A DNA stretch of 64,000 bases. Origin: Herbidospora galbida (GTDB taxonomy: Bacteria > Actinomycetota > Actinomycetes > Streptosporangiales > Streptosporangiaceae). The stretch covers positions 62,001 through 126,000 of the forward strand of contig NZ_SZQA01000022.1 in the NCBI RefSeq assembly GCF_005233835.1, read 5' to 3'. Every line of letters begins with the position of its first letter. Position 1 is the stretch's first letter. The translations under genes and the position numbers were made by a program. Under the pieces are notes generated by a model. It was not told the origin of the DNA. It searched no databases and saw only the letters and a program-made list of their open reading frames with translations. Shown piece after piece: positions 52,383 through 63,809 of this stretch.

Positions 52383-53681
52383 ATGACCGATCGCGATCTG
52401 GTTCAGGCCCTGCGCGCCCGCGATCCGGGTGCTCTCGCCGCTCTCTACGACGCCCACGCCGAAGGCGTCTACCGCTTCTGCTGGTTCCTGCTCGGCTCCG
52501 AGGGCGCCCAGGTGGCGTTACGCGACACCATGATCGCCGCCGAGGCCCACATCGACGCCCTGCGCGACCCCGACCGCCTCTACGTCTGGCTGCTCGCGCT
52601 GGCCCGCGCCGAGTGCCGGCGAAGGTGGCAGGCCGGGCAGCCGGCCGAGCCCGAAGAGGCTCCCGACGCCGCCGCCTGGCACGCCGTCCACGGCCTGCCC
52701 GCGGCCGACCGGGAGATCCTCGAACTGTCCCTGCGCCACGGCTTGGCCGCCGCCGACCTGGGCACGGTCCTCGGCCTGAGCACCCGCCACGCCGAGGCCC
52801 TGCGCGAGTCGGCCTCGCTCCGGCTGCAAGACGCGATCACCGCCGAGGTGCTGGCCCGCCGCGACCCCGGCGACTGCCCGGCCCGGTCGGTCCTGGTGGC
52901 CGACGCCGAGGGCGGCGACCCCGACGAACGCCGCGCCCGCGTGGTGAACCACATCTTCAGCTGCGAGACCTGCCGCCCCCACCGGGCCCGCCAGGTCTCG
53001 GCCGGCAAGGTCTTCGCCCTGCTGCCCCTCCCGGTGATGCCCGACACGGTGCGCGTACGGGTGATGAGCTGCTTCATCGACCCCGAACTGCTGGCCTACC
53101 GCCGCTACGTCGCCCGCCGGGCCGGGCCGCTCGACCCCGACGGCTTCCCCGGCACGCAGCAGCGGCGCGGGCGCCACGTGGCCGCGGGCGCGCTGGCGGC
53201 CGTGGTCGCCGCGGCCGTGGTGGTCGTGCTGGTCATGCAGGTCACCGGCGACCCGATGGAGAACCGAGGCGGCGTGGCCGCGCCGACCGCCCAGCTCTAC
53301 ACCCCCGCCGCGACCGTCAGCGACTATCCGCCGAAGGTCCCGCCCAAGGTGCCGCCGCCGATCCGCACGCTCGACCCGGTCAAGGAGTCGTCCCAGAGCG
53401 CGGTGGCGCGGCCGCGTCCGACCGTGCTCGGCGTCCACTACCCCCGGCCCGAACGCGTCGCCCCGCCGCGCCCCCGTCCCACCAAGACCGCCCAGGGCGA
53501 GCCGCAGCACAGCCGCCCGCCGGGCCCCCGTCCGTCACCCACCCCGGTCGCCACGGTCACCCCGGCGGCCGAACCGGTCGACGTCGAAGTGGCCTCCATC
53601 CCCCAGCCGGACGACCGCGACCATGAGCACGAGCACGTGAAGGGCGAACACCATGGCCACCGACGGCTTTGCCGTTCGTGA
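52383..53681 (+). CDS. ECF sigma factor fused to anti-sigma zinc motif and membrane anchor
   Basis: This 432-residue protein combines an ECF sigma core with its own anti-sigma-like anchor. Region 2 is at about 8-80 (LAALYDAHAEGVYRFCWFLL) and region 4 at about 103-150 (LPAADREILELSLRHGLAAA, LGLSTRHAEALRESA). A zinc anti-sigma motif HxxxCxxC follows at His190-Cys194-Cys197. One membrane helix lies at about 266-287, and a 145-residue Pro-rich outer tail ends in a His/Glu cluster. This resembles fused ECF52/53-type factors. TACCTT (52370-52375) ends 7 nt before the ATG. The end overlaps the next gene by 29 bp. Confidence 0.85.
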   Translation: MTDRDLVQALRARDPGALAALYDAHAEGVYRFCWFLLGSEGAQVALRDTMIAAEAHIDALRDPDRLYVWLLALARAECRRRWQAGQPAEPEEAPDAAAWHAVHGLPAADREILELSLRHGLAAADLGTVLGLSTRHAEALRESASLRLQDAITAEVLARRDPGDCPARSVLVADAEGGDPDERRARVVNHIFSCETCRPHRARQVSAGKVFALLPLPVMPDTVRVRVMSCFIDPELLAYRRYVARRAGPLDPDGFPGTQQRRGRHVAAGALAAVVAAAVVVVLVMQVTGDPMENRGGVAAPTAQLYTPAATVSDYPPKVPPKVPPPIRTLDPVKESSQSAVARPRPTVLGVHYPRPERVAPPRPRPTKTAQGEPQHSRPPGPRPSPTPVATVTPAAEPVDVEVASIPQPDDRDHEHEHVKGEHHGHRRLCRS

Positions 53682-54300
53682 TCGCCGGGTCTACCCAGAC
53701 CTGCCGCCCGCCCCGCTGGCCGACCTCGTCACCAAGGCCCACGAGGCGGCCTGGCCGGTCTGGCTCGACCCGGGGCCCCGGATGCTCCGCGACGTCCTCG
53801 ACCTCAGCCGCCTCCAGGCCGCCAGGGCCCTGGCCATCCTGACCTGGCTGGCCGAGGGCCAGGCCCCCGACGACATCACCTGGCTGCTGTCCTCCCGCCG
53901 CCTCACCGGCCCCCGCCAAGACCGCATGTACGGCGAGGCCGCCCGCCTCCCCGCCCCCGTCCTCAACCTGGTCGTCGCCAACTGGACGTGGGTGCAGAGC
54001 ACCCCCCACGGCGGCCGGGTCACCGCCCCCTACCTGGCCGGCACCGCCTACCCCGACGACGGCTACGCCGCCGCCCACGCCGCCATCACCCTCGCGCAGA
54101 TCCACGAACGCCACCCCGAGGCCCGGCCGGCGCTGTCGGTCGCGTGGGCGGCCTGCCGGACCGCCGCCGACTGGTGCAAGGCGGCCGAACTGAGGGCCAC
54201 CCACGGCGGCGACGCCCCGGTGTTCGCCTACCCGCGCGGCCCCGACCCGGTGACCACGGGCATGCGCCCCTGGATCTCTCGTCTGCTGAAACTCGTGTGA
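53653..54300 (+). CDS. Conserved-looking protein of unknown function downstream of the fused sigma factor
   Basis: This 215-residue protein is probably cytoplasmic and mostly helical, with many Trp and Pro (NLVVANWTWVQSTP, SVAWAACRTAADWCKAAELR). It has no signal peptide or membrane segment, and I recognise no family. Its ATG lies 29 bp inside the fused sigma gene, so the two are co-transcribed and likely coupled, which suggests a linked role. It could be a target or a modulator of that sigma factor. Confidence 0.7.
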   Translation: MATDGFAVRDRRVYPDLPPAPLADLVTKAHEAAWPVWLDPGPRMLRDVLDLSRLQAARALAILTWLAEGQAPDDITWLLSSRRLTGPRQDRMYGEAARLPAPVLNLVVANWTWVQSTPHGGRVTAPYLAGTAYPDDGYAAAHAAITLAQIHERHPEARPALSVAWAACRTAADWCKAAELRATHGGDAPVFAYPRGPDPVTTGMRPWISRLLKLV

Positions 54301-54345
54301 CACCCTTTGCCATTGGGGCCGGTGTTCCTTGAGTGACCTGCGGGA

Positions 54346-55407
54346 ATGTGCCTGCGCATGTCGAATCGCAGGTCAAGGGCGCTGCCCGCGACGCTCGTCG
54401 TCGCCGGGTTGCTGGCCGGGGCGCCGGGCGAGGCCGCCGCGACGCCGGCCCCCCGCGACACGATCACCGCGCAGGTCCGGGAGCTCGCCCGCAACCAGGT
54501 GAAGCTGGCGCGGGCCGAAGATCGCCGCCGTGAGCTCGTCAGAGACGCCGAACGCCTCGTCGAGGCCTACAACGGCGAGCTGGTCAAGGTGCGGCAGGCC
54601 CGGGCCGAGCACGCCGAGGTCACCGCCGACCTGCTGGCGGCGGAGCGGACCGTCGAGGAGGCCAGGAGCCGGGCCGCCGCCCTGGCCGCCGACGCCTACG
54701 GGGTCGACCTGGCCAACCCGATGATGGCCCTGCCGGGCGCCCCCGACGCGCTGATGCGCCGGGCCAGCCTGGTCACCCAGATCGGCGACGAGCGCGCGGC
54801 CGTCATCGACCGCCTCGACGACAGCCGCGAGGTGCTCCGGATCCTGCAGAACCAGGCCGCCGACATGCTCGACGAGGCCCATCGGGCCGCGGCCGAGGCC
54901 GAGCGTCTCAAGACGGCCGCGGAGGAGGCCGTGCGGACGCAGCTGGCGGAGACCAGGGAACTGCGCAGGGAGCAGCGTGAGATCGAGGATCGGCTCGACC
55001 TGGCCCGGTTCAGGTTCGGCGCGGGCCCGGCTGCTCCCGGCTGGGCGCTCACCGCTGGGGGCGCGGGCGGGGAGGCGGCCCGCTGGGCGCTGGCCCAGCT
55101 CGGCAAGCCCTATGTGTGGGCGGCCGACGGCCCGGAGAGCTTCGACTGCTCGGGCCTGACCATGCGGGCCTGGGAACGGGCCGGCGTGCCGCTCGACCAC
55201 TGGACCGGCACGCAATGGACCGCCGGGCCGCACGTCGAATCAGCCGACCTGCGCCCCGGCGACCTCGTCTTCTTCGGCGACCCCATCCACCACGTCGGCA
55301 TGTTCATCGGACGCGGCCTGATGGTCCACGCCCCCCAGACGGGAGACGTGGTCCGCATCGCGTCGATGTGGCGGCCCGACTACGTCGGCGCCACGAGACC
55401 GGGCTGA
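54346..55407 (+). CDS. Secreted NlpC/P60 peptidoglycan hydrolase
   Basis: This 353-residue exported endopeptidase resembles the RipA/p60 family and should cut the gamma-D-Glu-diaminopimelate bond of peptidoglycan. A signal peptide ends near AAATP. Residues about 40-225 form long coiled coils (LAAERTVEEARSRAAALAAD, AAAEAERLKTAAEEAV). The C-terminal NlpC/P60 domain has catalytic Cys in ESFDCSGLTM, His in IHHVGMFIG and a third residue in LMVHAPQTG. The start may be ATG 54346 or 54358. Only 1 bp separates its stop from that of the convergent ppa gene. Confidence 0.92.
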   Translation: MCLRMSNRRSRALPATLVVAGLLAGAPGEAAATPAPRDTITAQVRELARNQVKLARAEDRRRELVRDAERLVEAYNGELVKVRQARAEHAEVTADLLAAERTVEEARSRAAALAADAYGVDLANPMMALPGAPDALMRRASLVTQIGDERAAVIDRLDDSREVLRILQNQAADMLDEAHRAAAEAERLKTAAEEAVRTQLAETRELRREQREIEDRLDLARFRFGAGPAAPGWALTAGGAGGEAARWALAQLGKPYVWAADGPESFDCSGLTMRAWERAGVPLDHWTGTQWTAGPHVESADLRPGDLVFFGDPIHHVGMFIGRGLMVHAPQTGDVVRIASMWRPDYVGATRPG

Positions 55408-55408
55408 G

Positions 55409-55888
55409 TCAGTGCTTGGCGCGCTTGTAGGAGCGCTCGATCTCGGCCTCGGCCTCGGTCCGGCCGACCCAGTTGGCGCCTTCGACCGACTTGCCGGGCT
55501 CAAGGTCCTTGTAGACCTCGAAGAAGTGCTGGATCTCCAGCCGGTCGAACTCCGGGACATGGTGGATGTCGCGGATGTGCTCCTGGCGGGGGTCACGTGA
55601 GGGGACGCAGAGGACCTTGTCGTCGCCGCCCTTCTCGTCGGTCATCCGGAACATGCCGACGGCGCGACAGCGGATGAGACACCCGGGGAAAGTCGGTTCC
55701 TGGAGGAGGACGAGGGCGTCGAGGGGGTCGCCGTCCTCGCCGAGGGTGTTCTCGATGAAGCCGTAGTCGGCAGGGTACTGAGTGGACGTGAAGAGCATCC
55801 GGTCGAGTCGGATCCGGCCGGTCTCATGATCCACTTCATATTTGTTGCGTTGCCCTTTGGGTATCTCAACGACAACGTCGAACTCCAC
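55409..55888 (-). CDS. ppa: Inorganic pyrophosphatase
   Basis: This family I soluble pyrophosphatase of 159 residues hydrolyses PPi to phosphate and drives biosynthetic reactions. Active-site residues are in [19 protein letters not shown] and the metal-binding [12 protein letters not shown], with the later KDLEPGK. The GTG at 55888 is preferred over the in-frame ATG at 55894: GGAGG lies about 8 nt before the GTG but only 2-3 nt before the ATG, and relatives begin at this residue (VEFDV). Confidence 0.96.
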   Translation of the reverse strand: MEFDVVVEIPKGQRNKYEVDHETGRIRLDRMLFTSTQYPADYGFIENTLGEDGDPLDALVLLQEPTFPGCLIRCRAVGMFRMTDEKGGDDKVLCVPSRDPRQEHIRDIHHVPEFDRLEIQHFFEVYKDLEPGKSVEGANWVGRTEAEAEIERSYKRAKH

Positions 55889-55968
55889 TGCCATTTCCTC
55901 CGCTCAAGCCATCCGAGTGGTCCCGGAGTGGCGTTAGTGTCTCGTAGGCGTAACTAGGGAGAGGTCAC

Positions 55969-57354
55969 GTGGTGCGACGCGAGCGTTGGGTGGTTGTCGC
56001 CACCCTCGCGCTGCTTCAGATGTTCGTCATCGCCGCGGGCGTCTACCTCGTGGTCAACGGCAACGAGCGGATTCCGATACAGGCCGCGGCCCCCAAACCG
56101 GCCCCCACACCGATCGTCACGGCACCGCCTGTTCTGGTCGCCGCGCTCGACGGCCCTCTCCCGGCTAAGAGTACTTTGACCACCCTGCTACGTGACGCCA
56201 TGGGTGACCCGGGAATCGGGGGCAAGGTCGCAGGTACCGTCATCGACACAGAAACCGGGCAGACGCTGTTCGATGAGGGCTCGACCACCGCGCTGACCCC
56301 GGCGTCCACCACCAAAGTGGTCACCGGCGCCGCGGCGCTCGCCTCGATCGGCGCCGATGTGACGTTCGCCACGACGGTCGTCCAGACCGCCCCCGGCAAG
56401 ATCGTTCTGGTCGGCGGCGGCGATCCGACCCTGGCCGGGCCCAAGGCCGACCCCCGCGACCACTATCCGCGGGCGGCCAGCCTCCAGACGCTCGCCTCCC
56501 GCACCGCCAAGGCGCTCAAGGCCGCCGGAGTGAAGTCGGTCACGCTGTCCTACGACGCCTCGCTCTTCCAGGGCCCGGTCACCGCGCCGGGCTGGAAACC
56601 GACCTACGTGCCCGAGGGCAGCGCCTCCCCGGTGACCGCGCTGGCCATCGACGAGGGCCGCCTGGTGCCCCGCAACGACGCCCCCCGCTCGGCGAACCCG
56701 CCGGCCGACGCGTCCCGGGCGTTCGGCGACCTCCTGGCGAAATACGGCATCAAGGTCGGCAAGACGATCAAGCCCGCCAAGGCGGGCCAGCCCGGCCGGG
56801 AACTGGCCCGGGTCGAGTCGGCCCCGGTCTACGCCCTGGTCGAGCGCATGCTGACCGAGAGCGACAACGACCTGGCCGAGGCGCTGGGCCGCCACGTGGC
56901 CATCGCCGAGAAGCAGCCGCACACTTACGCCGGTCAGGCCAAGGCCTACCGGGCTGTGCTGACCCGCCTCGGGATCACCCAGGGCGTGGAGGTGCACGAC
57001 GGCAGCGGCCTGTCGACCGCCAACAAGATCACCCCGGCGGCGCTGGCGAAACTCGTCGCGCTGGGCGCCTCCCCCCAACACCCGCAGCTCCACTCGCTGA
57101 TCAGCGGAATGCCCGTCGCGGGCTTCACCGGCACCCTCCACGGCCGCTACGGCGAGGCCGACTCGAAGGCCGGAGCCGGATTGGTCCGGGCGAAGACGGG
57201 CACGCTCGACGGAGTGAACACACTGACGGGCCTGGTCCACACCGCCGACGGGAGGCTGCTGAGCTTCGCGTTCATGGCCAACGGCGTCACCGACCCCGGC
57301 AAGACCGTCAAGGCGCTCGACCGGCTGGCGACCCTGGTCTCGCGCGCCGCCTGA
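55969..57354 (+). CDS. dacB: D-Ala-D-Ala carboxypeptidase/endopeptidase (PBP4 type)
   Basis: This 461-residue class C penicillin-binding protein trims peptidoglycan cross-links. An N-terminal membrane anchor (LALLQMFVIAAGVYLVVNG) and a Pro/Ala linker precede the catalytic domain with motifs SxxK (PASTTKVVTG), SxN (TESDNDLAEA) and KTG (RAKTGTLDGV). GTG start with GGGAGAGG about 6 nt upstream. It is divergent from ppa and followed 23 bp later by the zincin gene, an order conserved in actinobacteria. Confidence 0.95.
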   Translation: MVRRERWVVVATLALLQMFVIAAGVYLVVNGNERIPIQAAAPKPAPTPIVTAPPVLVAALDGPLPAKSTLTTLLRDAMGDPGIGGKVAGTVIDTETGQTLFDEGSTTALTPASTTKVVTGAAALASIGADVTFATTVVQTAPGKIVLVGGGDPTLAGPKADPRDHYPRAASLQTLASRTAKALKAAGVKSVTLSYDASLFQGPVTAPGWKPTYVPEGSASPVTALAIDEGRLVPRNDAPRSANPPADASRAFGDLLAKYGIKVGKTIKPAKAGQPGRELARVESAPVYALVERMLTESDNDLAEALGRHVAIAEKQPHTYAGQAKAYRAVLTRLGITQGVEVHDGSGLSTANKITPAALAKLVALGASPQHPQLHSLISGMPVAGFTGTLHGRYGEADSKAGAGLVRAKTGTLDGVNTLTGLVHTADGRLLSFAFMANGVTDPGKTVKALDRLATLVSRAA

Positions 57355-57377
57355 ACCGACGACATACGGTGGTGAAC

Positions 57378-58454
57378 ATGCAGGTGATCGACTGGGATCT
57401 CGCCGTCGCTACCGGAGTCAGGCTCGTCCGCCCGGGGCCACAGGTGAGCCGTGAAGAAGCAAGACAGGCCGTCAGCGAGCTTCGGCGCCTGTCGCGCGAG
57501 GCCGAGGTCCACGTCAAGGAGTTCACCGGGATCGACTCGGCGCCTCCTGAGGAGGCCACCGTCGTCGACCGTCCGGGCTGGATCCGGGCCAACGTCGAGG
57601 GGTTCAAGGTCGTCCTCGAACCGCTGTCCGAGAAGGTCGGCAACATGCCGGCCATCGTCAGCGCCGTCGGCTCGCGCATCACCGGCGTCGAGGTGGGCGC
57701 CGTCCTGGCCTTCCTCGCCAGCCGGGTCCTCGGGCAGTACGAACTGTTCCTGCCGCCCGACCCCGACGGCAACGCCCCGACCGGCCGCCTCACCCTGGTG
57801 GCCCCCAACATCGTCAACACCGAGCGCGAGCTGCGCGTCGACCCTCGCGACTTCCGACTCTGGGTCTGCCTCCACGAGGAGACCCACCGGGTCCAGTTCA
57901 CCGGCGTCCCGTGGCTGCGCGAATACCTCCAGGCCCAGATGAAGGAGTTCCTCACGATCTCCGACATGGACCTGTCGACCCTCCTCGACCGCATGCGCGA
58001 CGTCACCGACGCGGTCGCCGACGCCTTCCGCGGCGGCGAGGGCAACCTGATCGAGGCCATCCAGACCCCCGAGCAGAAGGCCGTGCTCGACCGGGTGACC
58101 GCCGTGATGACCCTGGTCGAGGGCCACGGCGACTACGTGATGGACGCCGTCGGCCCCAGCGTGGTGCCCTCGGTGGCCGAGATCCGGGCCAAGTTCCAGC
58201 AGCGCCGCGCGGGCGGTTCCCGCGTCGACCAGGTGATCCGCCGCCTGCTCGGCGTCGACCTCAAGATGAAGCAGTACGCCGAAGGCTCCTCCTTCGTGAC
58301 CACCGTGGTCGAAGAGGCCGGAATGGATGGCTTCAACCGGGTCTGGACCTCCCCGGAGACCCTGCCCACCCGCCAGGAGATCTCCGATCCCCAGGCGTGG
58401 ATGCGCCGGGTCCTCGCCACCAACGCGCTGGAGCCTGATCACAAGTCCGCCTGA
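57378..58454 (+). CDS. Zincin-like metalloprotease of the F420-associated family
   Basis: This 358-residue protein has the zinc motif HEETHR (HExxH) in LWVCLHEETHRVQFTGVPWL. The family is often annotated as a zinc-dependent metalloprotease or a coenzyme F420 biosynthesis-associated protein; its real function is unknown to me. The position between dacB and tilS is conserved in actinobacteria. TACGGT (57365-57370) ends 7 nt before the ATG at 57378; GTGs at 57369 and 57372 are in frame but would fall on or next to the -10. The tilS ATG overlaps its TGA. Confidence 0.9.
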   Translation: MQVIDWDLAVATGVRLVRPGPQVSREEARQAVSELRRLSREAEVHVKEFTGIDSAPPEEATVVDRPGWIRANVEGFKVVLEPLSEKVGNMPAIVSAVGSRITGVEVGAVLAFLASRVLGQYELFLPPDPDGNAPTGRLTLVAPNIVNTERELRVDPRDFRLWVCLHEETHRVQFTGVPWLREYLQAQMKEFLTISDMDLSTLLDRMRDVTDAVADAFRGGEGNLIEAIQTPEQKAVLDRVTAVMTLVEGHGDYVMDAVGPSVVPSVAEIRAKFQQRRAGGSRVDQVIRRLLGVDLKMKQYAEGSSFVTTVVEEAGMDGFNRVWTSPETLPTRQEISDPQAWMRRVLATNALEPDHKSA

Positions 58455-59431
58455 TGGGTCCTCATCCGGCGGTCGCCGACGTCCGCCGCGCGATCCGCGC
58501 ATCGCTCTCCGACCTCGACAAGGGCAGTCTGGTGCTCGCCGCCTGCAGCGGCGGCGCCGACTCCCTGGCGCTGGCCGCCTGCCTCGGCTTCGTCGCCCCG
58601 CGACTCGGCCTCCGCGCCGGGCTGGTCACGGTCGACCACGCCCTGCAGCCCGGTTCCCGGTCAAGAGCCGATGATCTTGTACGTCTGGCGCCCGGCCTGG
58701 GCCTGGACTCTTATTCGGAGGCGGTCACCGTCGAGGTCGGCACCCTCGGCGGGCCGGAGGCGGCGGCCCGGATCGCCCGCTACGCCGCCCTCGACGAGGT
58801 GTCGGCCCGTCTCGGCGCCGTGATCCTGCTCGGCCACACCCGCGACGACCAGGCCGAGACCGTGCTGCTGCGGCTGGCCAGGGGCAGCGGCTCGCGCTCC
58901 CTGTCGGGGATGGCGGAGGTCTCGGGCGTCTACCGGCGGCCACTGCTGGGCGTGAGCCGTACAAGAACGGAAGAGGCCTGCGAAGCACTCGGCCTGAGCC
59001 CCTGGCACGACCCCCACAACGACGACCCGCGGTTCACCCGGGTCAAAGTACGGCAAATCTTGCTGCCGCTCCTGGAGTCCGAGCTCGGCCCCGGCATCGC
59101 CGACGCGCTCGCCCGCACCGCCCGGCTCTGTCGCGACGACGCCGACGCCCTCGACGACTGGGCCGACCGCGTCTACGCCGAGGCCAGAGACCTCGGCACC
59201 GGCCTGTCCACCGCCCTCCTCGCCGAACTGCCCGCGGCGGTACGCCGCCGGGTGATCCACCGGGCCGCCGTCGCCGCCGGGTCGCCGCCCTCGGCCCTCG
59301 CGGCCGTGCACATCGAGGAGGCCGAGCGGCTGATCACCAGCTGGACGGGGCAGAAGGGGGTGGACCTACCCGGAGGGGTGGGTGTGGTTCGCCGATATGG
59401 CAGGCTGATGTTCACCAGCTCCCTCTCGTAA
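58454..59431 (+). CDS. tilS: tRNA(Ile)-lysidine synthase
   Basis: This 325-residue ATP-pyrophosphatase modifies the wobble C of the AUA-reading isoleucine tRNA to lysidine, an essential step for decoding. The PP-loop is [15 protein letters not shown], followed by [14 protein letters not shown] and [20 protein letters not shown]. It is a short form lacking the large C-terminal domain of the E. coli enzyme, as usual in actinobacteria. It starts within the stop of the metalloprotease gene (TGATG). Confidence 0.95.
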   Translation: MGPHPAVADVRRAIRASLSDLDKGSLVLAACSGGADSLALAACLGFVAPRLGLRAGLVTVDHALQPGSRSRADDLVRLAPGLGLDSYSEAVTVEVGTLGGPEAAARIARYAALDEVSARLGAVILLGHTRDDQAETVLLRLARGSGSRSLSGMAEVSGVYRRPLLGVSRTRTEEACEALGLSPWHDPHNDDPRFTRVKVRQILLPLLESELGPGIADALARTARLCRDDADALDDWADRVYAEARDLGTGLSTALLAELPAAVRRRVIHRAAVAAGSPPSALAAVHIEEAERLITSWTGQKGVDLPGGVGVVRRYGRLMFTSSLS

Positions 59432-59442
59432 GGAATTCGCAG

Positions 59443-60000
59443 GTGGACGCAGCCGACATGGGCAGAGACCTGTCCAGGGTCCTCATCTCCGAGGAAGAGC
59501 TCCAGACCAAGATCAGGGAACTCGCCGGGAAGATCGACGCCGACTATGCGGGCCACGAGCTGCTCATCGTCGGGGTGCTGAAGGGCGCCGTCATGGTGAT
59601 GGCCGACCTGGCCCGCGCGCTCCACGTGCCCGTCCAGATGGACTGGATGGCGGTGTCGTCCTACGGCGCCGGCACCAAGTCGTCGGGCGTGGTGCGGGTG
59701 CTGAAAGACCTCGACACCGACATCGCCGGTCGTCACGTGCTGGTCGTCGAGGACATCATCGACTCGGGCCTGACCCTGTCGTGGCTGCTCAACAACCTCC
59801 AGTCGCGCAACCCGGCCTCCGTCGAGATCTGCACCCTGCTCCGCAAGCCCGACGCGGTGAAGGTGCCCCTCGACGTCAAATATGTGGGTTTCGACATCCC
59901 CAACGAGTTCGTCATCGGCTACGGGCTCGACTACGCCGAGCGCTATCGAAACCTCCCATTCATCGGCACTCTCGCGCCACATGTCTATGGCGGCGAATAA
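59443..60000 (+). CDS. hpt: Hypoxanthine phosphoribosyltransferase
   Basis: This 185-residue purine-salvage enzyme converts hypoxanthine or guanine plus PRPP to IMP or GMP. The PRPP-binding loop is [18 protein letters not shown]. The flexible loop [14 protein letters not shown] and the base-contact [17 protein letters not shown] are typical. GTG start with TAAGGA about 8 nt upstream. It lies between tilS and ftsH, the usual bacterial order. Confidence 0.96.
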   Translation: MDAADMGRDLSRVLISEEELQTKIRELAGKIDADYAGHELLIVGVLKGAVMVMADLARALHVPVQMDWMAVSSYGAGTKSSGVVRVLKDLDTDIAGRHVLVVEDIIDSGLTLSWLLNNLQSRNPASVEICTLLRKPDAVKVPLDVKYVGFDIPNEFVIGYGLDYAERYRNLPFIGTLAPHVYGGE

Positions 60001-60194
60001 GCCCTGAGCGAAGTGGCCCCTCCGGAGGCTTGATATTTGCTCTCCGCGAAGGGAACACGCCTGTCCCTGACGTACGTTGGATGAGCAATGCCCGAGCCTG
60101 CCGGGCGGTGACCCTCACCGGCGGCTCGGTGTACCTTCTGATAACCCGGGGGCGGCCCTGGGTAGTCAGAAGGAGCGGCAAAGGGTGCCGCGAC

Positions 60195-60214
60195 CCCCTT
60201 TACCCAAAGGGGGC
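60195..60214 (+). promoter_or_regulatory. Hairpin in the ftsH leader
   Basis: CCCCCTTT and AAAGGGGG form a perfect 8-bp stem with loop ACCC, 46 bp before the ftsH start. The 260-bp hpt-ftsH gap also has a -10-like TACGTT at 60073-60078. The hairpin could attenuate read-through or shape ftsH translation. Confidence 0.5.
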
Positions 60215-60260
60215 CAGGCCTTGGTCAGGAAGGGACGGGCCCGCCGGGGTTCCGCATCGG

Positions 60261-62267
<2,007 letters not shown>

Positions 62268-62272
62268 GAAAA

Positions 62273-62857
62273 GTGGTTGGCAAGCCTCTCCAGGTCGACA
62301 ACGCCCGGATCGAAGCGGCCGTACGCGAGATTCTCATCGCGATCGGCGAAGATCCGGGCCGTGAGGGCCTGGTCGAGACCCCGGCGCGCGTCGCCCGAGC
62401 CTACGCGGAGCAGTTCGCGGGGCTCGGGCAGAGGCCGGAAGACGTACTCACGACGGTGTTCGACGCCGACCACGACGAGATGGTCCTGGTGCGCGACATC
62501 GAGATCTACTCCACGTGCGAACACCACCTGGTGCCCTTCCACGGGGTGGCCCACATCGGCTACATCCCCAACGACAAGGGCCAGGTGACGGGCCTGTCGA
62601 AGCTGGCCCGGCTGGCCGACCTCTACGCCCGCAGGCCCCAGGTCCAGGAGCGGCTGACCTCCCAGGTCGCCGACGCCCTCATGGAGGTCCTGAAACCCCG
62701 CGGCGCGATCGTGGTCATCGAGGCCGAGCACATGTGCATGACCATGCGGGGCGTCCGCAAACCGGGCGCCAAGACGATCACCTCGGCGGTCCGCGGCATC
62801 TTCCGCGAAGACGACAAGACCCGCGCCGAGGCGATGTCGCTGATCATCGGCCGCTAG
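62273..62857 (+). CDS. folE: GTP cyclohydrolase I
   Basis: This 194-residue enzyme makes dihydroneopterin triphosphate from GTP, the first step of folate synthesis. Zinc and catalytic residues are in [13 protein letters not shown] and [17 protein letters not shown]. The GTG start lies 5 nt after the ftsH stop, so the gene is probably read on the same message, as in other actinobacteria. Confidence 0.97.
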   Translation: MVGKPLQVDNARIEAAVREILIAIGEDPGREGLVETPARVARAYAEQFAGLGQRPEDVLTTVFDADHDEMVLVRDIEIYSTCEHHLVPFHGVAHIGYIPNDKGQVTGLSKLARLADLYARRPQVQERLTSQVADALMEVLKPRGAIVVIEAEHMCMTMRGVRKPGAKTITSAVRGIFREDDKTRAEAMSLIIGR

Positions 62858-62867
62858 TTTTCGATCG

Positions 62868-62876
62868 TTATCCACA
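62868..62876. promoter_or_regulatory. DnaA-box-like nonamer
   Basis: TTATCCACA is a perfect match to the general DnaA box consensus TTATNCACA. It is a single site in the folE-folP gap, 10 bp after the folE stop. It may be chance, or a DnaA-titration or control site. Confidence 0.4.
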
Positions 62877-62951
62877 GGTGGCCCCCGGGCGGCGGATCGA
62901 GATGCCGGAACGCCTAGGCTTGATCCCGATCGACCACATGAGGAGCCGTTG

Positions 62952-63809
62952 ATGAGCGCGTTCACCGTGCCGGGGCTGCCCGATGCCGGGCGCTGCCTCG
63001 TCATGGGCGTGGTCAACGTCACCCCCGACTCCTTCTCCGACGGCGGCCGATGGTTCGACCCCGAGATCGCCATCGCCCACGGCCTGGCCCTGGTCGAGCA
63101 GGGTGCCGACATCGTCGACGTCGGCGGGGAGTCGACCCGTCCCGGGGCCGCCCGGGTCTCCCTCGACGAGGAGCTGCGCCGGGTCGAGCCGGTGATCCGC
63201 GCCCTGTCCGCCGAGGGCGTGGTCGTCAGCGTCGACACCATGCGCGCCGAGGTCGCCGAGGTGGCCGTGGCAGCCGGGGCCCGGCTGGTCAACGACGTGA
63301 GCGGCGGCCTGGCCGACCCGGTGATGCCCCGGGTGGTGGCCGCCTCCGGCGTCGCCTACGTGGTGATGCACTGGCGCGGCCACAGCAGAGACATGGAGAG
63401 CCGGGCGATCTACAGCGACGTGGTCACCGAGGTGAGTGAAGAGCTGCGCAAGCGCGTCGACTCGGTGCTCGCCGAGGGCGTCCGCGAGGAGCAGCTGATC
63501 CTCGACCCCGGTCTGGGGTTCTCCAAACAGGCCGACCACAACTGGGCGCTCCTGGCCGGTCTCGACCGCCTCCGGGAACTGGGCCGTCCCTTGATCATCG
63601 GGGCGTCCCGCAAACGCTTCCTGGGCCGGCTGCTCGCCGGTCCCGACGGCGAACCCCGCCCGTTCGCCGAGAACGACGACGCGACCCTGGCGGTCACCGC
63701 GCTCGCCGCCCGAGACGGCGCCTGGTGCGTTCGCGTCCACGACGTCCGACCCAACGCCGACGCCGTACGGGTTGCCGCGGCGTGGAGGGCAGCCGATGAA
63801 AGAGGTTGA
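62952..63809 (+). CDS. folP: Dihydropteroate synthase
   Basis: This 285-residue folate enzyme couples dihydropterin pyrophosphate with p-aminobenzoate and is the sulfonamide target. Loop 1 has MGVVNVTPDSFSDGGRW, followed by VDVGGESTRPGAA, and the later ILDPGLGFSKQADHNW and IIGASRKRFLG. ATG 62952 is used because GAGGAG lies 6 nt before it; an in-frame TTG lies one codon upstream. The next gene starts 14 bp before its end. Confidence 0.97.
   Translation: MSAFTVPGLPDAGRCLVMGVVNVTPDSFSDGGRWFDPEIAIAHGLALVEQGADIVDVGGESTRPGAARVSLDEELRRVEPVIRALSAEGVVVSVDTMRAEVAEVAVAAGARLVNDVSGGLADPVMPRVVAASGVAYVVMHWRGHSRDMESRAIYSDVVTEVSEELRKRVDSVLAEGVREEQLILDPGLGFSKQADHNWALLAGLDRLRELGRPLIIGASRKRFLGRLLAGPDGEPRPFAENDDATLAVTALAARDGAWCVRVHDVRPNADAVRVAAAWRAADERG

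Noticed and set aside
60077-60260. Possible long N-terminal extension of FtsH or a small protein in the leader
   Set aside because: The frame is open upstream, but the translated residues are not FtsH-like and the membrane helix that starts the family begins at ATG 60261.
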